64,000 nt of DNA, from positions 81,026 to 145,025 of the forward strand of contig NZ_FXTK01000008.1 of assembly GCF_900182695.1 (NCBI RefSeq), written 5' to 3'. A program made the position numbers and the translations under genes. A model generated the notes under the pieces. That model made no database searches. It was not told where the DNA came from and saw nothing but the letters and a program-made list of their open reading frames with translations. Below are positions 27,950 to 35,940 of the stretch, piece by piece. The number at the start of each line of letters is the position of its first letter. Within the stretch, counting starts at the first letter, position 1. This stretch comes from Paracoccus laeviglucosivorans. Lineage in GTDB: Bacteria; Pseudomonadota; Alphaproteobacteria; Rhodobacterales; Rhodobacteraceae.

Positions 27950-29290
27950 TCATCCAGTGATTTCCGGGTTTTGGCCCAGAACGGCCCGTTCATCCGCCTC
28001 GATCACGCTGCGCGGCCAGATAACGCTGACCTGCGCACCGCGTTGACGGTTGCCGAACCGCATCGCCGCACCCGAACGTTCCAGCAGGGCCTTGGCGATG
28101 AACAGCCCAAGACCAAGCCCTTCGTAGCTGCGACCGTCTTCGGCGCGGGGGCGGGTGGTCAGGAATGGATCGCCGATCTTGGGCAGCAGCGCGGCAGGAA
28201 AACCCGGCCCGTCATCGGCAATGCGCAAACGGATTTCGCGTTTGTCGAAGCTGGCTTCGATCAGCACCTCGACACGCGCGAAATCCACGGCGTTCTGGAT
28301 CAGATTGCGCAGCCCATGGATCAAGGCGGCATCGCGCTTGATGCTGGGCGCGTCTTGCGCGATTTCGACGCGGATGCGGATGCCGCGATTGCGATGGGGG
28401 GCCGCGGCCTCCTTGATGACCTCGGAAAGCGGAGCGATGCGGAACAGCAGATCGTCGCGCCCGGCACTGCCCATGGATTTCAGAATACCGCTGCACCGGT
28501 CGGCCGATTGCCGCAGCAGGGCCAGATCCTCGGCCAGATCCTCACGCTCGGGCAGGGCCGAGGCGATTTCATCGGCCAGCTCTGAACTGACCAGCTTGAT
28601 GGTTGCCAGCGGCGTACCCATTTCATGCGCCGCCGCAGCGACGACACCACCCAGATGCTGCAATTTCTGCTCACGCTCCAACGCCATGCGGGCAGCGAAT
28701 AGTGCATCCGAGGTGGCGATGATCTCGGCCGCGACCGTTCGTGCGTAGAACGCAAAAAACAGCGCCGCGATGATGATCGCCAGCCACGTGCCGACGATCA
28801 GGGGTTCGTTCAGTGTGGCGATCCGGCCTTCGGAAAATGTCAGCGGGCGCGCCATAAAGGCGGCAAGCGTCACCATGATGAAGGTCGCAAATCCCAGCGC
28901 GATCAGCTGACGCCCCGGCAATGCGGTTGCCGCGACCGTCACCGGCGCCAGCAGCAGCACCGCAAAGGGGTTGGTCAACCCGCCGGTCAGTGACAAAAGC
29001 GCCGCCACCTGCGCCAGATCGAAGCCCAGTTGCCACGCCGCCTCGATCGCGGAAATCCGGCGCGAGGCGCTGAGCATCAGGATCAGGTTCAACAGCACAG
29101 CAAGGCCGATGACCATCAACACCGGCCACAGCGTCAGATGCGCCCCGATCAGCAGCGCCATGGCGACAGCGGCGGATTGCCCGATGATCGCCACCCAGCG
29201 CAGCAGGATCAGCGTGCGCAGGCGGATCGGTTCTGGGCCGGGCTGACCGGGAAGGAGATCGAAGCGGCGCGACACAAAGCCGATGAACAT
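27950..29290 (-). CDS. regB: Redox sensor histidine kinase RegB (PrrB/ActS)
   Basis: Membrane histidine kinase that reports respiratory redox state to RegA. The 446-residue protein has about six membrane helices, the fully conserved quinone-sensing heptapeptide GGLTNPF (residues 103-109), the H-box AAAHEMGTPL with His222, and Cys266 in QSADRCSGIL at the place of the redox-active cysteine of Rhodobacter RegB. N and G boxes follow (LRNLIQNAVDFA; DDGPGFP; GLGLGLFIAKALLE). The ATG at 29290 is preferred over a TTG at 29296. It is divergent from regA across 168 bases; no senC/prrC is present between them. Confidence 0.95.
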   Translation of the reverse strand: MFIGFVSRRFDLLPGQPGPEPIRLRTLILLRWVAIIGQSAAVAMALLIGAHLTLWPVLMVIGLAVLLNLILMLSASRRISAIEAAWQLGFDLAQVAALLSLTGGLTNPFAVLLLAPVTVAATALPGRQLIALGFATFIMVTLAAFMARPLTFSEGRIATLNEPLIVGTWLAIIIAALFFAFYARTVAAEIIATSDALFAARMALEREQKLQHLGGVVAAAAHEMGTPLATIKLVSSELADEIASALPEREDLAEDLALLRQSADRCSGILKSMGSAGRDDLLFRIAPLSEVIKEAAAPHRNRGIRIRVEIAQDAPSIKRDAALIHGLRNLIQNAVDFARVEVLIEASFDKREIRLRIADDGPGFPAALLPKIGDPFLTTRPRAEDGRSYEGLGLGLFIAKALLERSGAAMRFGNRQRGAQVSVIWPRSVIEADERAVLGQNPEITG

Positions 29291-29371
29291 CTGCAAGCCT
29301 GACTTAACGTGAACGGCCCAGTGTTACGCCCACGGCCCAGCCCGATCAATGCGGGCCACGGCACGACATGC

Positions 29372-29386
29372 GCGGCATTGCGACGC
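29372..29386. promoter_or_regulatory. Candidate RegA-binding site between regB and regA
   Basis: GCGGCATTGCGACGC matches the RegA/PrrA consensus GNGRCRYTNNGNCGC as I remember it at every defined position. It lies 15 bases upstream of the regA -35 element, an activator position, and upstream of regB on the other strand, so autoregulation is plausible. Confidence 0.5.
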
Positions 29387-29400
29387 ATTTTCCGCATGAT

Positions 29401-29429
29401 TTGACCAATTGCCCAAACAGGCATAGAAG
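29401..29429 (+). promoter_or_regulatory. Sigma-70-type promoter of regA
   Basis: TTGACC (29401-29406), a 17-base spacer and TAGAAG (29424-29429) lie 30 bases ahead of the regA ATG. Confidence 0.5.
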
Positions 29430-29458
29430 GCAGCCGATAATTGACCGGGTGAGCAATC

Positions 29459-30010
29459 ATGACCGAGAGCCTGAATATCGGACCTGATCCCAGCCTGCTG
29501 CTGGTCGATGACGACGATATTTTTCTGAACCGCCTGGCCCGAGCCATGGAGAAACGCGGCTTTATCGTGTCGCGCGCCGCCTCGGTCGCCGAAGCGCAAA
29601 GCATCGTCGCGGCTGCGCCCCCGGCCTTTGCGGTCGTCGATTTGCGGCTTGAGGATGGTAACGGTCTTGATGTCGTCGATGCCCTGCGCGAAGCGCGTCA
29701 GGATGCCCGGATCATCGTGCTGACCGGATATGGCGCCATTGCAACCGCAGTTGCTGCGGTGAAAATGGGGGCGACCGATTATCTGTCGAAACCCGCAGAT
29801 GCCGATGAAGTGACGCGGGCCCTGCTTTCCAACGCCGAGGCGGCTTTGCCCCCGCCGCCCGAATCCCCCATGTCCGCCGATCGCGTGCGCTGGGAACATA
29901 TCCAGCGCGTTTATGAACAATGCGACCGAAATGTCAGTGAAACGGCACGCAGGCTTCATATGCATCGCAGGACGCTTCAGCGTATTTTGGCAAAACGCAG
30001 CCCGCGCTGA
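29459..30010 (+). CDS. regA: Response regulator RegA (PrrA/ActR)
   Basis: Global redox-responsive transcription factor controlling respiration, carbon and nitrogen genes in alphaproteobacteria. The 183-residue protein has an N-terminal receiver domain (acidic pocket LLVDDDD, phosphoacceptor Asp61 in VVDLRLEDG, conserved Lys in YLSKPAD), a Pro-rich linker (PPPPESP) and a Fis-type helix-turn-helix ending in SETARRLHMHRRTLQRILAKR, which is nearly invariant in RegA. It is divergent from regB and followed by hvrA; in Rhodobacter senC precedes regA, but here it is absent. Confidence 0.96.
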   Translation: MTESLNIGPDPSLLLVDDDDIFLNRLARAMEKRGFIVSRAASVAEAQSIVAAAPPAFAVVDLRLEDGNGLDVVDALREARQDARIIVLTGYGAIATAVAAVKMGATDYLSKPADADEVTRALLSNAEAALPPPPESPMSADRVRWEHIQRVYEQCDRNVSETARRLHMHRRTLQRILAKRSPR

Positions 30011-30096
30011 ATATAAGTTACCCAATGTCGCAGTTGCAAATGCAGTCGATGCTCAAATATGCTCGGCGCAATGCAAAATACATGCCCAGGGAAATA

Positions 30097-30411
30097 ATGC
30101 AGATGGATATTGACCTCGACAAGATGTCGCTGCGCGAACTGCGTGAACTGCGCAATAAGGTGGAAAAAGCGATCACCACTTTCGAAGATCGCCGCAAACG
30201 CGAGGCTTTGGCTGCCGTCGAATCCGCCGCGCGTGAATTTGGCTTCAGCCTTGCGGAACTTGCCAGCTCGCAAACCGGACGCAGCAAAGTTGCCGCCAAA
30301 TATGCGAATCCGACCGATCCCGACAGCACCTGGACCGGGCGCGGCCGCAAACCGCGTTGGGTTCAGGAGGCGCTGGATTCCGGTAAAACGCTGGAAGAAC
30401 TTGAAATCTAG
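30097..30411 (+). CDS. hvrA: H-NS-family regulator HvrA
   Basis: Small nucleoid-associated regulator; in Rhodobacter capsulatus HvrA lies next to regA and affects light- and nitrogen-related genes. The 104-residue product has an N-terminal oligomerisation helix (DKMSLRELRELRNKVEKA) and the C-terminal H-NS DNA-binding loop (TWTGRGRKPRWV). The start is one of two ATGs at 30097 or 30103, with AGGGA just upstream; the longer frame from 30025 lacks support. It is followed by a strong bidirectional terminator, so regA-hvrA is likely one transcript. Confidence 0.9.
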   Translation: MQMDIDLDKMSLRELRELRNKVEKAITTFEDRRKREALAAVESAAREFGFSLAELASSQTGRSKVAAKYANPTDPDSTWTGRGRKPRWVQEALDSGKTLEELEI

Positions 30412-30430
30412 AATTCATGCAAATGCGAAT

Positions 30431-30459
30431 AAAAAGCCCCGCAAATTGCGGGGCTTTTT
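30431..30459. terminator. Bidirectional terminator between hvrA and the HD gene
   Basis: AAAAAGCCCCGCA (30431-30443) and TGCGGGGCTTTTT (30447-30459) form a perfect 13-bp stem with an AAT loop, with T runs on both strands. It serves hvrA (plus) and the convergent HD hydrolase gene (minus). Confidence 0.92.
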
Positions 30460-31064
30460 TATGCCTTGTCGATCTCATCAATTAGCAGGGCGAAACGGTC
30501 CAGAAATGCCTTTCGCGTTTCAACCGGAGGCCGCAGCCTGATTTCCAGCCCTTCAAGCAGTTCGGGCTTGGGCACGGGAAACAAACGATCCGCTTCGGAC
30601 CGCGAAAATCCCGCGATCTGGATCGCTTCCAGCCATGCGGAAATTCTGTCCGCACGCTTGATTGCAGCCTTGATCTGCTTGGGAAGATGCGCAGGCAAAC
30701 CGAAACGCTGGTGGATCGCGGCAGAAAGCCGGTCGTCCATTTGTCCATATTCACTGCCCAAAGCCGCCTTGACCGGAGAAATCATATCCCCAATCACATA
30801 TTCCGGCGCATCGTGTAAAAGCGCGGCCAGATGCCATTTGGGCGCACAATCGGGATTGCTGCGGCGGTGAATTTCCTCGACCAGCAAGGAATGCTCAGCC
30901 ACGGAATAAGCCCAGTCTCCGTGGGTCTGACCGTTCCAGCGGGCAACAAAGGACAGACCGTGGGCAATATCGCTGATCTCTATATCAAAGGGCGTCGGGT
31001 CCAGCAGATCCAGCCTGCGTCCCGACAGCATTCTTTGCCACGCCCTTTTTGCGGCTTTTGCCAT
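30459..31064 (-). CDS. HD-domain phosphohydrolase (YfbR-like)
   Basis: Metal-dependent phosphohydrolase of 201 residues, perhaps a 5'-deoxynucleotidase. The HD metal site is seen as SVAEHSLLVEE, then HLAALLHDAPEYVIGD, with a distal Asp in KRADRISAWLEA. The ATG at 31064 has GAGG eight bases upstream; an in-frame GTG at 31073 is the alternative. It is single, with a shared terminator at its 3' end. The substrate is unproven. Confidence 0.83.
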   Translation of the reverse strand: MAKAAKRAWQRMLSGRRLDLLDPTPFDIEISDIAHGLSFVARWNGQTHGDWAYSVAEHSLLVEEIHRRSNPDCAPKWHLAALLHDAPEYVIGDMISPVKAALGSEYGQMDDRLSAAIHQRFGLPAHLPKQIKAAIKRADRISAWLEAIQIAGFSRSEADRLFPVPKPELLEGLEIRLRPPVETRKAFLDRFALLIDEIDKA

Positions 31065-31124
31065 TCGCCCCACCTCATGTTTCGGGTGAAACTAGACGGA
31101 TCGGCCTGCCTGCGCCAGCGCATG

Positions 31125-31151
31125 AAAAAACCCGCGTCAGCAACGCGGGTT
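31125..31151 (-). terminator. Terminator of secB
   Basis: AACCCGCGT (31129-31137) and ACGCGGGTT (31143-31151) form a 9-bp stem around CAGCA, with the T run on the minus strand; it begins 19 bases past the secB stop. Confidence 0.85.
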
Positions 31152-31170
31152 CTGCAATCTGGTAACGGGA

Positions 31171-31686
31171 TCAGGACAGGGGCTGATCGGCAGGGCGTTC
31201 GGCCTGCATCCGGCGGGCGATTTCCTGACGATACAGCGCCACGAAATCCACCGGGTCCATGTTGAAAGGCGGGAAACCACCGTCGCGGGTCATGTCCGAC
31301 ACGATCCGGCGCACAAAGGGGAACATCATGCGCGGGCATTCGATCATCAGGAATGCGTGCAGCTGATCTTCCGGCACGCCTTCGATGTGGAAAATGCCGC
31401 CGTAATCCAGCTCGCACAGAAAGATCGGCGATTTGTCGTTGGCGTTGGTCGATTGCACGCGGAACTTGGTGATGACCTCATACTGGTTCTCGACCTGCCG
31501 CTTGCGGGCATCAAGGCTGACCTGCACGCCGATTTCCGGCTGCACGTCGCCCGAGGGCAGACCTTTCTGCGCCACCGCATTTTCGAAAGACAGATCGCGG
31601 ATATATTGCGTCAGGATCTGCAGGCGAACGGCGGCCTGCGGATTGGTCTGCGCAGGCTGCACGCCGTTGGTGTTTTCTTCGGTCAT
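31171..31686 (-). CDS. secB: Protein-export chaperone SecB
   Basis: Tetrameric cytoplasmic chaperone that keeps preproteins unfolded for SecA. The 171-residue length is typical of alphaproteobacteria. Characteristic segments include IRDLSFENA, CELDYGGIFHIEGVPED, ECPRMMFPFVRRIVSD and FPPFNMDPVDFVALYRQ. The ATG at 31686 is preceded by GAGAATTCC; an in-frame start at 31752 is within the upstream fxsA region and unlikely. A terminator follows. Confidence 0.97.
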   Translation of the reverse strand: MTEENTNGVQPAQTNPQAAVRLQILTQYIRDLSFENAVAQKGLPSGDVQPEIGVQVSLDARKRQVENQYEVITKFRVQSTNANDKSPIFLCELDYGGIFHIEGVPEDQLHAFLMIECPRMMFPFVRRIVSDMTRDGGFPPFNMDPVDFVALYRQEIARRMQAERPADQPLS

Positions 31687-31736
31687 GGAATTCTCCCTGA
31701 GGGTCTGGCGCGTTCTAGCATCGCGCGCCCCGGCGC

Positions 31737-32288
31737 TCAATGCCGGGTCCACCCCGATTTGCCGCGCGAAGATCCGTCGCGTTCATCGGTCAACCCTTCG
31801 CGGATCGGGGCGGGCGGATCATCCTGCACGGAATATTCGCCGTCGATCACCCCATCACCGCGCCGACCGCGCCCATAGCCGAAGCCGGGCGGAACGTCGT
31901 TCATGAATTCCGCATCGCGGTTGCGAAAACCGCTGCCCGCCACACGCACACGCCGCCCCATCCAGCGCATCGCCAGTTCGCGCACAGCCGGAATCAGCAG
32001 CAGCAGGCCGATGGCGCTGGTGAACAACCCCGGCACGACCAGCAGACCGCCCGCCAGCATGATCAGCGCGCCATGCGCCAAAGGGGCCGAGGGATCGCGG
32101 AATTCCTGCATCGCGCGCTGCACGTCTCGCATCGCATTCGTGCCCTGACGCCGCATCATCGATACGCCCAGAATCGACGACAGGATGACCAAAAGGATCG
32201 TCGGCAAAACACCGATCAAGCCGCCCACCTGAATGAACAAGGCGATCTCGACGATCGGCAGAATGACGAATGGCAACAACAGCCACAT
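31737..32288 (-). CDS. fxsA: FxsA family membrane protein
   Basis: Small inner-membrane protein related to E. coli FxsA, which modulates exclusion of phage T7; its cellular role is unknown. The 183-residue protein has three to four hydrophobic segments (LLLPFVILPIVEIALFIQVG, GVLPTILLVILSSILGV, ALIMLAGGLLVVPGLF) and the FxsA core RRQGTNAMRDVQ. Its C terminus is hydrophilic, rich in Gly, Arg and Asp. The ATG at 32288 begins the first membrane helix. It is 50 bases upstream of secB on the same strand and divergent from the Tim44-domain gene. Confidence 0.85.
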   Translation of the reverse strand: MWLLLPFVILPIVEIALFIQVGGLIGVLPTILLVILSSILGVSMMRRQGTNAMRDVQRAMQEFRDPSAPLAHGALIMLAGGLLVVPGLFTSAIGLLLLIPAVRELAMRWMGRRVRVAGSGFRNRDAEFMNDVPPGFGYGRGRRGDGVIDGEYSVQDDPPAPIREGLTDERDGSSRGKSGWTRH

Positions 32289-32395
32289 GGGAAACCCCCT
32301 CGATCCGGTATTCGACGGGCGCGAAACTGGACTTGCCCCGCCCTGCACCCTACATAGGTATTCGACGCCCAGTTAGAAAGCTCTTCAAGGTCCTG

Positions 32396-33052
32396 ATGTC
32401 GAACCCCATGCTGCAACTTCTCGTTCTCGCCGCGATCGCCATATTCCTGATCCTGCGGCTGCGGGGTGTCCTGGGCACGCGCGACGGGTTCGAAGCGCCC
32501 CGCACCCCCGAGGAAGCCCAACCCCAGCGCCGCTTTGACGTCATCGACGGCACAGCCGAGGCTGCGGACAACGACATCAACGATCATGCCGAGCCGGGCA
32601 GCGCCAATGCGAACGCCCTGACCGCGATGAAACAGCTTGAACCCAGCTTCGCCGTCGGTCCGTTCCTGGGCGGCGCCAAATCGGCCTATGAGATGATCCT
32701 GATGGCCTTTGAGCGCGGCGATCTGTCCGAGGTTCGCGCCTTTCTGGCCCCTCCGGTGGCCGAGGCTTTCGAAAATGTGATCGCCGATCGCAAGGCGCGC
32801 GGCCTGAAAACCGAAGCGCAATTCCTTGGCACCCGCGAAACCGCGCTGGCCGCAGCCGAATTCAACGCGGCGACGAATGTGGCCGAGGTCTCGGTCCGCT
32901 TCGTGGGCGAGATGATCGTTGCCACCCGCGACGCCGATGGCAACGTGGTCGATGGCGATCCGAAATCGGCGCGCAAGCAGCGTGATACCTGGACCTTTGC
33001 CCGCCAGATGGGATCGAACGACCCGAACTGGCAGCTTGTCGCCACGGCCTGA
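32396..33052 (+). CDS. Tim44-domain membrane protein
   Basis: Inner-membrane-anchored protein with a Tim44-like domain, of uncertain function in bacteria (TimA-like). The 218-residue protein has a single N-terminal helix (LQLLVLAAIAIFLIL), an acidic linker, then the Tim44/MBA1 fold: GAKSAYEMILMAFERGD (about residue 90), VAEAFENVI and a C-terminal QRDTWTFARQMGSNDPNWQL. The ATG at 32396 follows AAGG. Its stop abuts the next ATG, so the Smr gene is translated in step. Confidence 0.88.
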   Translation: MSNPMLQLLVLAAIAIFLILRLRGVLGTRDGFEAPRTPEEAQPQRRFDVIDGTAEAADNDINDHAEPGSANANALTAMKQLEPSFAVGPFLGGAKSAYEMILMAFERGDLSEVRAFLAPPVAEAFENVIADRKARGLKTEAQFLGTRETALAAAEFNAATNVAEVSVRFVGEMIVATRDADGNVVDGDPKSARKQRDTWTFARQMGSNDPNWQLVATA

Positions 33053-33646
33053 ATGGCACGCCGACGGGGTCTTTCGGCCGATGAAAAGGCCTTGTGGTCC
33101 CGTGTCGCCTCGACCGCGGTTCCGATGCATTCGGGACGCAAGGCCGATCCGATGCCGCTGCAGGAACCAAAGCCCGCCCCCGCGCCCCGCGCCCCAGATC
33201 CGGTAGCCCCGCTGCCGGATTTCCGCATCGGGGCCAAGTCGCTTAAAACGACCTCGCGCATCGACCTGTCGCCGCATCCTGGACAAAGCCTGCGCGATGC
33301 CCCGGTCCGCATGGATCACAAGACACACCGCCGGATGAGCCAGGGCAAGCTGATCCCAGAAGCGCGGCTGGATCTGCATGGCATGACGCTGAACATCGCC
33401 CAGCCGGTGCTGGTCCGCTTCGTGCTGAACGCGCAGGCACAGGGTTTTCGGCTGGTGTTGGTCATCACGGGCAAGGGCAAGGCGGGCGACGAATTCGCCC
33501 CTTTGCCGGTGCGTCCGGGTGCGCTGCGCCATAACGTGCCCCATTGGCTGCATATGCCGCCGCTGGACCGTCTGGTGCTGCAGGTCAGGCCGGCGCATCG
33601 CCGTCATGGCGGCGAAGGGGCTTATTACATCTATCTGCGCAAGTGA
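33053..33646 (+). CDS. Smr-domain protein
   Basis: Smr-domain protein of 197 residues, perhaps a nicking endonuclease. The N-terminal half is basic and Pro-rich. The C-terminal Smr domain shows RLDLHGMTLNIAQ, VLVITGKGKAGDE and RHGGEGAYYIYLRK at the end. It starts on the base after the Tim44 gene stop and ends at a strong hairpin. The role is probably in nucleic-acid metabolism, but this is family knowledge only. Confidence 0.9.
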   Translation: MARRRGLSADEKALWSRVASTAVPMHSGRKADPMPLQEPKPAPAPRAPDPVAPLPDFRIGAKSLKTTSRIDLSPHPGQSLRDAPVRMDHKTHRRMSQGKLIPEARLDLHGMTLNIAQPVLVRFVLNAQAQGFRLVLVITGKGKAGDEFAPLPVRPGALRHNVPHWLHMPPLDRLVLQVRPAHRRHGGEGAYYIYLRK

Positions 33647-33668
33647 AAGGCGGCCCTTGGGCCGCCTT
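33647..33668. terminator. Hairpin terminator between Smr gene and small membrane gene
   Basis: AAGGCGGCC (33647-33655) and GGCCGCCTT (33660-33668) form a perfect 9-bp stem with a CTTG loop. It lies between the convergent ends of the Smr gene and the PLDc_N-type gene and may serve both. T runs are short on either side. Confidence 0.6.
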
Positions 33669-33679
33669 CGCTCAATGTC

Positions 33680-33856
33680 TTAGCGCAGTTGCGCCTTGGG
33701 TCCGGCCAGCCACCAGATGATCAGCCCCACAACAGGCAAAACGGCGACAAGAAGGATCCAGATGATCTTGGTCGAGGTCGCCACATTCGTGTTGATGATC
33801 GAGGCGATGGCCCAGACATCAAGTGCGAAAATGATGGCGCTGATGACATATCCCAT
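33680..33856 (-). CDS. 58-residue PLDc_N-type membrane protein
   Basis: Small inner-membrane protein resembling the phospholipase-D-nuclease N-terminal (PLDc_N) family, of unknown function. The frame reads through two hydrophobic helices (ISAIIFALDVWAIASII and WILLVAVLPVVGLIIWWLAG) ending in GPKAQLR. The pair of helices with the PVVG-x-IIWW arrangement is the family pattern. The ATG is at 33856 and the TAA at 33680. It is too short for usual gene-size cut-offs but has good composition and a terminator. Confidence 0.8.
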   Translation of the reverse strand: MGYVISAIIFALDVWAIASIINTNVATSTKIIWILLVAVLPVVGLIIWWLAGPKAQLR

Positions 33857-33913
33857 GAACTTGTTCCTAAGCTGATGCAGTCGGGTGAACGATAGCAGCA
33901 GCTTAGGGTTCCA

Positions 33914-35218
33914 TCAAAGAACGTAACGCGACAGATCGGTCGATCTTGCCAGATCGCCCAGATGTTTTTCCACGAACGCCTCATCGACCGTCACCTGCTC
34001 GCCCGAGCGGTCGGGCGCGCTAAAGGACAACTCCTCGAACACACGCTCGATGACGGTATACAGACGCCGCGCGCCGATATTCTCGACCGAGCCGTTCACC
34101 TCGGCGGCGATGCGGGCCAGCGCCCGGATGCCGGTATCGGTAAAGGTGACGGTGACGCCTTCCGTGTTCATCAGCGCCGTGTATTGCCGCGTCAGCGCAT
34201 TATCCGTCTCGGTCAGGATGCGGATGAAGTCCTCTTCGGTCAGGGCGCGCAACTCGACCCGGATCGGCAGACGGCCTTGCAATTCCGGCAACAGGTCGGA
34301 CGGTTTCGCAATGTGGAACGCGCCCGAGGCGATGAACAGGATATGATCGGTCTTGACCGGGCCATACTTGGTCGAAACGGTCGTGCCCTCGATCAACGGC
34401 AGCAGGTCGCGCTGCACGCCCTCGCGGCTGACATCGCCACCGCGGGCATCGCTGCGCGCGGCCACCTTGTCGATCTCGTCGATAAAGACGATGCCGTTTT
34501 CCTGCACGGCTTCCAGCGCTGCGGTCTTGACGGTTTCGTCGTCCAGCAGCTTGTCGGCCTCTTCGGCGATCAGCAGATCATAGCTTTCGCGCACGGTGAC
34601 CTTGCGGCGCACGCGACGGCCGCCGAATGCCTTCATCAGTCCCGACAGGTCCATCATGCCGCCGATGGCACCCGGCTGGCCCGGAATGTCCATCGCACCC
34701 AATGGGTTCGAATTGTCCTGCAGTTCAAGCTCGATGACGGTATCGTCCAGCTCGCCCCGCTTCAGCTTGTCGCGGAACATCTGCTGCGTCTGTTCACGGG
34801 CATTCTCGCCGGCAAGGGCTGCCACCACGCGGTCCTCGGCCTGCTTGTGGGCACGGGCCTTGACCTCCTCGCGCATCCGTTCGCGGGTCTCGATGATCGC
34901 AGCATCGGCCAGATCACGGATAATCTGTTCCACGTCGCGCCCGACATAACCCACCTCGGTGAACTTGGTCGCCTCTACCTTCAGGAACGGTGCCCGAGCC
35001 AGCTTGGCCAGACGGCGGCTGATCTCGGTCTTGCCGACGCCGGTGGGGCCGATCATCAGGATGTTCTTGGGATAAACCTCATCGCGCAGATCGTCGCCCA
35101 GCTGGCGCCGCCGCCAGCGGTTGCGCAGGGCCACTGCCACGGCGCGCTTGGCGTCCTTCTGCCCGATGATAAAGCGATCCAGCTCGGACACGATTTCGCG
35201 CGGCGTCAAATCACTCAT
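33914..35218 (-). CDS. hslU: HslU ATPase of the HslUV protease
   Basis: Clp/HSP100 AAA+ unfoldase that feeds substrates to HslV. The 434-residue length is standard. It has the Walker [10 protein letters not shown] near residue 58, the pore loop [11 protein letters not shown], Walker B ([12 protein letters not shown]), the inserted I-domain and arginine-finger region ([13 protein letters not shown]), and the extreme C-terminal RYVL tail that docks in HslV. The gene lies downstream of hslV with an 83-base gap holding a repeat element. Confidence 0.98.
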   Translation of the reverse strand: MSDLTPREIVSELDRFIIGQKDAKRAVAVALRNRWRRRQLGDDLRDEVYPKNILMIGPTGVGKTEISRRLAKLARAPFLKVEATKFTEVGYVGRDVEQIIRDLADAAIIETRERMREEVKARAHKQAEDRVVAALAGENAREQTQQMFRDKLKRGELDDTVIELELQDNSNPLGAMDIPGQPGAIGGMMDLSGLMKAFGGRRVRRKVTVRESYDLLIAEEADKLLDDETVKTAALEAVQENGIVFIDEIDKVAARSDARGGDVSREGVQRDLLPLIEGTTVSTKYGPVKTDHILFIASGAFHIAKPSDLLPELQGRLPIRVELRALTEEDFIRILTETDNALTRQYTALMNTEGVTVTFTDTGIRALARIAAEVNGSVENIGARRLYTVIERVFEELSFSAPDRSGEQVTVDEAFVEKHLGDLARSTDLSRYVL

Positions 35219-35237
35219 GATGAACCTCTCTTCTTGC

Positions 35238-35300
35238 GGAGAACGCTTCTTGGTTCTCCAAATACCTCGGGGGAGTCCGCAGGACGGGGGCAGAGCCCCC
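35238..35300. repeat. REP-like intergenic element between hslV and hslU
   Basis: Two hairpins: GGAGAAC/GTTCTCC (35238-35244 and 35253-35259) and GGGGGC-AGA-GCCCCC (35286-35300), with AAATACCTCGGGGGAG between them. The minus-strand read, GGGGGCTCTGCCCCC then CTCCCCCGAGGTATTT, resembles a repeated extragenic element I associate with Rhodobacterales genomes. No second copy was noticed in this window, so repetition rests on memory. Confidence 0.5.
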
Positions 35301-35301
35301 C

Positions 35302-35856
35302 TTAACCCAGAACTTCGACCGTCAGGTTTCCATTGGTATAGACACAGATGTCGGCAGCAATCGCCATGGCCTTGCGGGCCACGCCTTCGGCATCCAGATC
35401 GGACGACATCAGCCCCCGCGCCGCAGCCAGAGCGTAATTCCCGCCCGAGCCGATGGCAGCCACGTCATGCTCCGGTTCCAGCACATCGCCCGCGCCGGTC
35501 ACGACGAAAATATCCTTGCCGTCGGTGACGATCAGCATGGCCTCCAGATTGCGCAGGTATTTGTCCATGCGCCAGTCTTTCGCCAGATCGACACAGGCGC
35601 GGGCCAATTGGCCCGGCGCGGATTCCAGCTTCTTCTCCAGCCGCTCCAGCAGGGTAAAAGCATCTGCCGTCGATCCGGCAAAGCCCACCACCACGTCGCT
35701 GCCGCCCGGCGTCAGGCGGCGCACCTTGCGGGCCGTGCCCTTCATCACCGTCTGGCCGACGCTGACCTGACCGTCACCCGCGACGACCACCTTGCCGCCG
35801 CGCCGCACCGCAAGGATCGTGGTGCCGTGCCAGCCGGGGAATTTCTCATCGGACAT
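35302..35856 (-). CDS. hslV: HslV peptidase of the HslUV protease
   Basis: Proteasome-beta-like threonine peptidase that forms a dodecamer with HslU. The 184-residue precursor carries a short propeptide ending in PGWHG, after which processing exposes the catalytic threonine of TTILAVRRG. The rest ([39 protein letters not shown]) is textbook HslV. The ATG is at 35856. It is transcribed before hslU. Confidence 0.98.
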   Translation of the reverse strand: MSDEKFPGWHGTTILAVRRGGKVVVAGDGQVSVGQTVMKGTARKVRRLTPGGSDVVVGFAGSTADAFTLLERLEKKLESAPGQLARACVDLAKDWRMDKYLRNLEAMLIVTDGKDIFVVTGAGDVLEPEHDVAAIGSGGNYALAAARGLMSSDLDAEGVARKAMAIAADICVYTNGNLTVEVLG

Positions 35857-35940
35857 GCTGCTCTCCGCTTTTGTCTTGGGGGGTCAGATATGGGCGGGGC
35901 GGGGGTTTCGCAACCCGGCCCGTCCCGCTAGCCTGCCGCC

